60,703 nucleotides of DNA from the NCBI GenBank assembly GCA_938040325.1, contig CALHXW010000070.1, positions 1-60,703 of the forward strand, given 5' to 3'. Source of the stretch: an uncultured bacterium. GTDB lineage: Bacteria > Myxococcota_A > UBA9042 > PHBI01. The first letter of the stretch is position 1. Each line of letters starts with the position of its first letter. The position numbers and the translations under genes were made by a program. A model generated the notes under the pieces. The model made no database searches and was not told the origin of the DNA. It saw only the letters and a program-made list of their open reading frames with translations. Positions 59,300-60,703 of this stretch are shown here, in pieces.

Positions 59300-60223
59300 C
59301 TAGCGATGCCCGCGCATGATGCGCTTGATGTCCTTGCGGAAGCCTTTGAGCTTGCTCGAGACCGCCTTCGTCTTTCGGTTAGCGACGCAGCTCTTCGGCA
59401 GCCACGCGCCGTCTCCTTGGTAGTAGAACGCATCGTGGGCGGGCTTGAGCTTCTTGCCGGCCATGGCGCTGACGGCGGCAGCGAGGTAGCGGCCGTCGTC
59501 CGGCGTGATCAGCTCGTCTTCAAGCATGGCCTCGATCGCTTCGATGTCATCATCGGTGGGCTCACCGGCACAGATGCGGCCAAGGAGGTCGACGATTCGG
59601 CCGTAGGTCGGCGGGCACTTGGCTGGGGCCGGGCACGAGACATTCTTGGAGGCCGGGACGTTTTGCGACACCACGTCGTAGCGGATGGTCTCAAGCAAGG
59701 TATGGGGTGTCGGGTCTCTCTGGTGCGTGATCGCGGCAACGAGGAAGCCCTCGCCGGCGGCGAACACTTGGACGATCGCCGGTCCGTGACCTGCGGGCGG
59801 CTTGAGGTTCGTCCGGTGACGCACCGCCGTGCCGTCGACGATCGTCAGCTCGTGCCCATCGACCCCCACGGTGAGCTTGTTGTAGAAGGTCGCCCGTGGT
59901 GCGCCGCTCGTGTAGACCGGCGCGACCTCAGTAAACGCACCCTTTTTGAGCGTCGCGTTGATCTCGGCCAGGTTGCCTCCGCTCCCGAGTGGAAGCTGGC
60001 TCTGGCCGCGCGTCTTGAGACTGAGAAAGTTGAGGGTGTGCCCCTTCGGCGTGACGCACGCGAGGGTGTGTGTCGACGCGGACCACCCAAAACAGCTCGC
60101 GCGCGTAAAGCTCTTGATGAACTCTGCGGTCACGGGACCGACGGGCTTCGCGTCTGCAGCGCTCGCAGACACGGTCGTCAACGTGAGAACAGCGGCGGCA
60201 AGTGCGCCCAACATGCGTGACAT
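59300..60223 (-). CDS. Secreted protein of unknown function
   Basis: A 307-residue protein with a signal peptide (MSRMLGALAAAVLTLTTVSASA, cleavage near ADA). The mature N-terminal ~190 residues look like a beta-sheet-rich fold, with short repeated strand patterns (THTLACVTPKGHTLNFLSLK, LTVGVDGHELTIVDGTAV, IVQVFAAGEGFLVAAI). The C-terminal part is helical and basic (GYLAAAVSAMAGKK-like, ending KLKGFRKDIKRIMRGHR). Cysteines occur in CPAPAKCPP and near the ends. I do not recognise a family. It is transcribed toward the HCCA-like gene 46 bp away. The 233 bp upstream (60224-60456) show no clear feature. Confidence 0.75.
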   Translation of the reverse strand: MSRMLGALAAAVLTLTTVSASAADAKPVGPVTAEFIKSFTRASCFGWSASTHTLACVTPKGHTLNFLSLKTRGQSQLPLGSGGNLAEINATLKKGAFTEVAPVYTSGAPRATFYNKLTVGVDGHELTIVDGTAVRHRTNLKPPAGHGPAIVQVFAAGEGFLVAAITHQRDPTPHTLLETIRYDVVSQNVPASKNVSCPAPAKCPPTYGRIVDLLGRICAGEPTDDDIEAIEAMLEDELITPDDGRYLAAAVSAMAGKKLKPAHDAFYYQGDGAWLPKSCVANRKTKAVSSKLKGFRKDIKRIMRGHR

Positions 60224-60456
60224 AACGTCTCCCCTTCGTGGTCTCGACTACCCCGTCGCCGATGTCGGCTGGGCAGCGCTGGACTTTACGTCGGGGTTTG
60301 ACCTGAGGTCAAACGCGAGGGCTTCGGCTGTGCAGACCGTTGGATGTTGTGACACGGCGCCGGTCGCCGATCCCGTCGACGCGAGGGTCGATCACGTGCC
60401 GCAGCATGCTTCGGCCTCCGCCGATGCAAACGTTCAAGGCTTCTGTCGCAGAGTCG

Positions 60457-60651
60457 TTCCCGGCAACGCTGCTAGAGCACCGAACGGGTGGTTACCGCCT
60501 GGATCGACGAGGGAATTGGGTCGGTGCTCAAGGAGCGAGGACCGAGCCTATCGGGATAAGTGACCGACGAAGCGACGCCGAGCACCGGCTCAATTCCCCG
60601 TAGAGGCAGGTGGGAAGCCATCTGATCGGTGCTCTAGCAGCGTTCGGGGAA
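60457..60651. repeat. Dispersed palindromic element, complete copy with terminal inverted repeats
   Basis: The left terminal repeat at 60457-60483 and right at 60626-60651 share AACGCTGCTAGAGCACCGA as a perfect 19-bp inverted repeat, continuing imperfectly to TTCCC/GGGAA ends. Within it GGGAATTGGGTCGGTGCTC (60511-60529) faces GAGCACCGGCTCAATTCCC (60580-60598), pairing with only two G-T type mismatches. The ~50-base loop holds the core GACCGAGCCTATCGGGAT and TATCGGGATAAGTGACCGA shared with the other copies. No coding potential. Nothing recognisable follows to the window end. Confidence 0.8.
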
Positions 60652-60703
60652 ATTCTAACCACTTAGAAACACTTCGTTCCTGACGGTTCTTTATGAGGTT
60701 GAC

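Overview
The window is GC-rich bacterial chromosome with tightly packed genes. It looks like a member of the Myxococcota (deltaproteobacterial lineage), possibly Bradymonadales-like. The reasons are the many secreted lipoproteins (Cys-rich, lamin-tail and bacterial Ig-like domains), a TPR/FHA/TonB-like gene set resembling the Myxococcus xanthus Glt (adventurous gliding) complex, the many TPR and MORN proteins, and the mixed use of ATG, GTG and TTG starts with GGAG-type ribosome sites. The assignment is inference from gene content only; no rRNA is present.

Layout. 1-5982: a complete sufB-C-D-S-U iron-sulfur assembly operon (minus strand), followed by a partial membrane gene cut by the window edge. 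6038-8287: DUF423 protein, a metallophosphoesterase lipoprotein and mutM, overlapping (minus). 8418-13929: a divergent ADP-forming acyl-CoA-synthetase-like protein and two large lipoproteins (plus). 14032-17712: der, a 7Fe ferredoxin and a DASS-family anion transporter (minus). 17774-21204: the most unusual part, five overlapping genes: an E1-like adenylating enzyme lacking its N-terminal helix, a MoaD/ThiS-like ubiquitin-fold protein ending in Gly-Gly-Arg, a small degenerate E1 that carries the missing helix, a JAMM peptidase and a radical SAM enzyme. A 7+7 bp palindrome lies upstream, and beyond it an array of roughly 175-bp repeats with internal hairpins. 21791-26074: rluD, a PEP mutase-nucleotidyltransferase fusion (phosphonate synthesis) and selA. 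26412-30765: the conserved rpsP-khpA-rimM-trmD-methyltransferase-rplS-rnhB-yraN translation/RNA operon. 30952-32416: two minus-strand lipoproteins.

32604-46237: a strong sigma70-type promoter followed by Glt-like TPR proteins, a small periplasmic protein, an FHA/TonB-like transmembrane protein, a TPR lipoprotein, a membrane histidine kinase and an HtrA protease (all plus). 46281-47866: a transaldolase-fold protein lacking its catalytic lysine, and an outer-membrane beta-barrel-like protein. 48179-57234: a five-gene minus operon DUF58 - transglutaminase - MoxR ATPase - TPR protein - MORN protein. 57566-60223: a double-receiver protein, an HCCA-isomerase-like DsbA-fold protein and a secreted unknown.

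A second theme is a family of dispersed 160-200-bp palindromic elements (about 30760, 47868 and 60457, with end fragments at 26252, 58628 and 59276). They share terminal inverted repeats and a common core. Two of the three long copies lie between convergent gene ends; the third (60457) has an unseen right-hand neighbour. No rRNA, tRNA, CRISPR array, intact insertion sequence or phage gene was seen.
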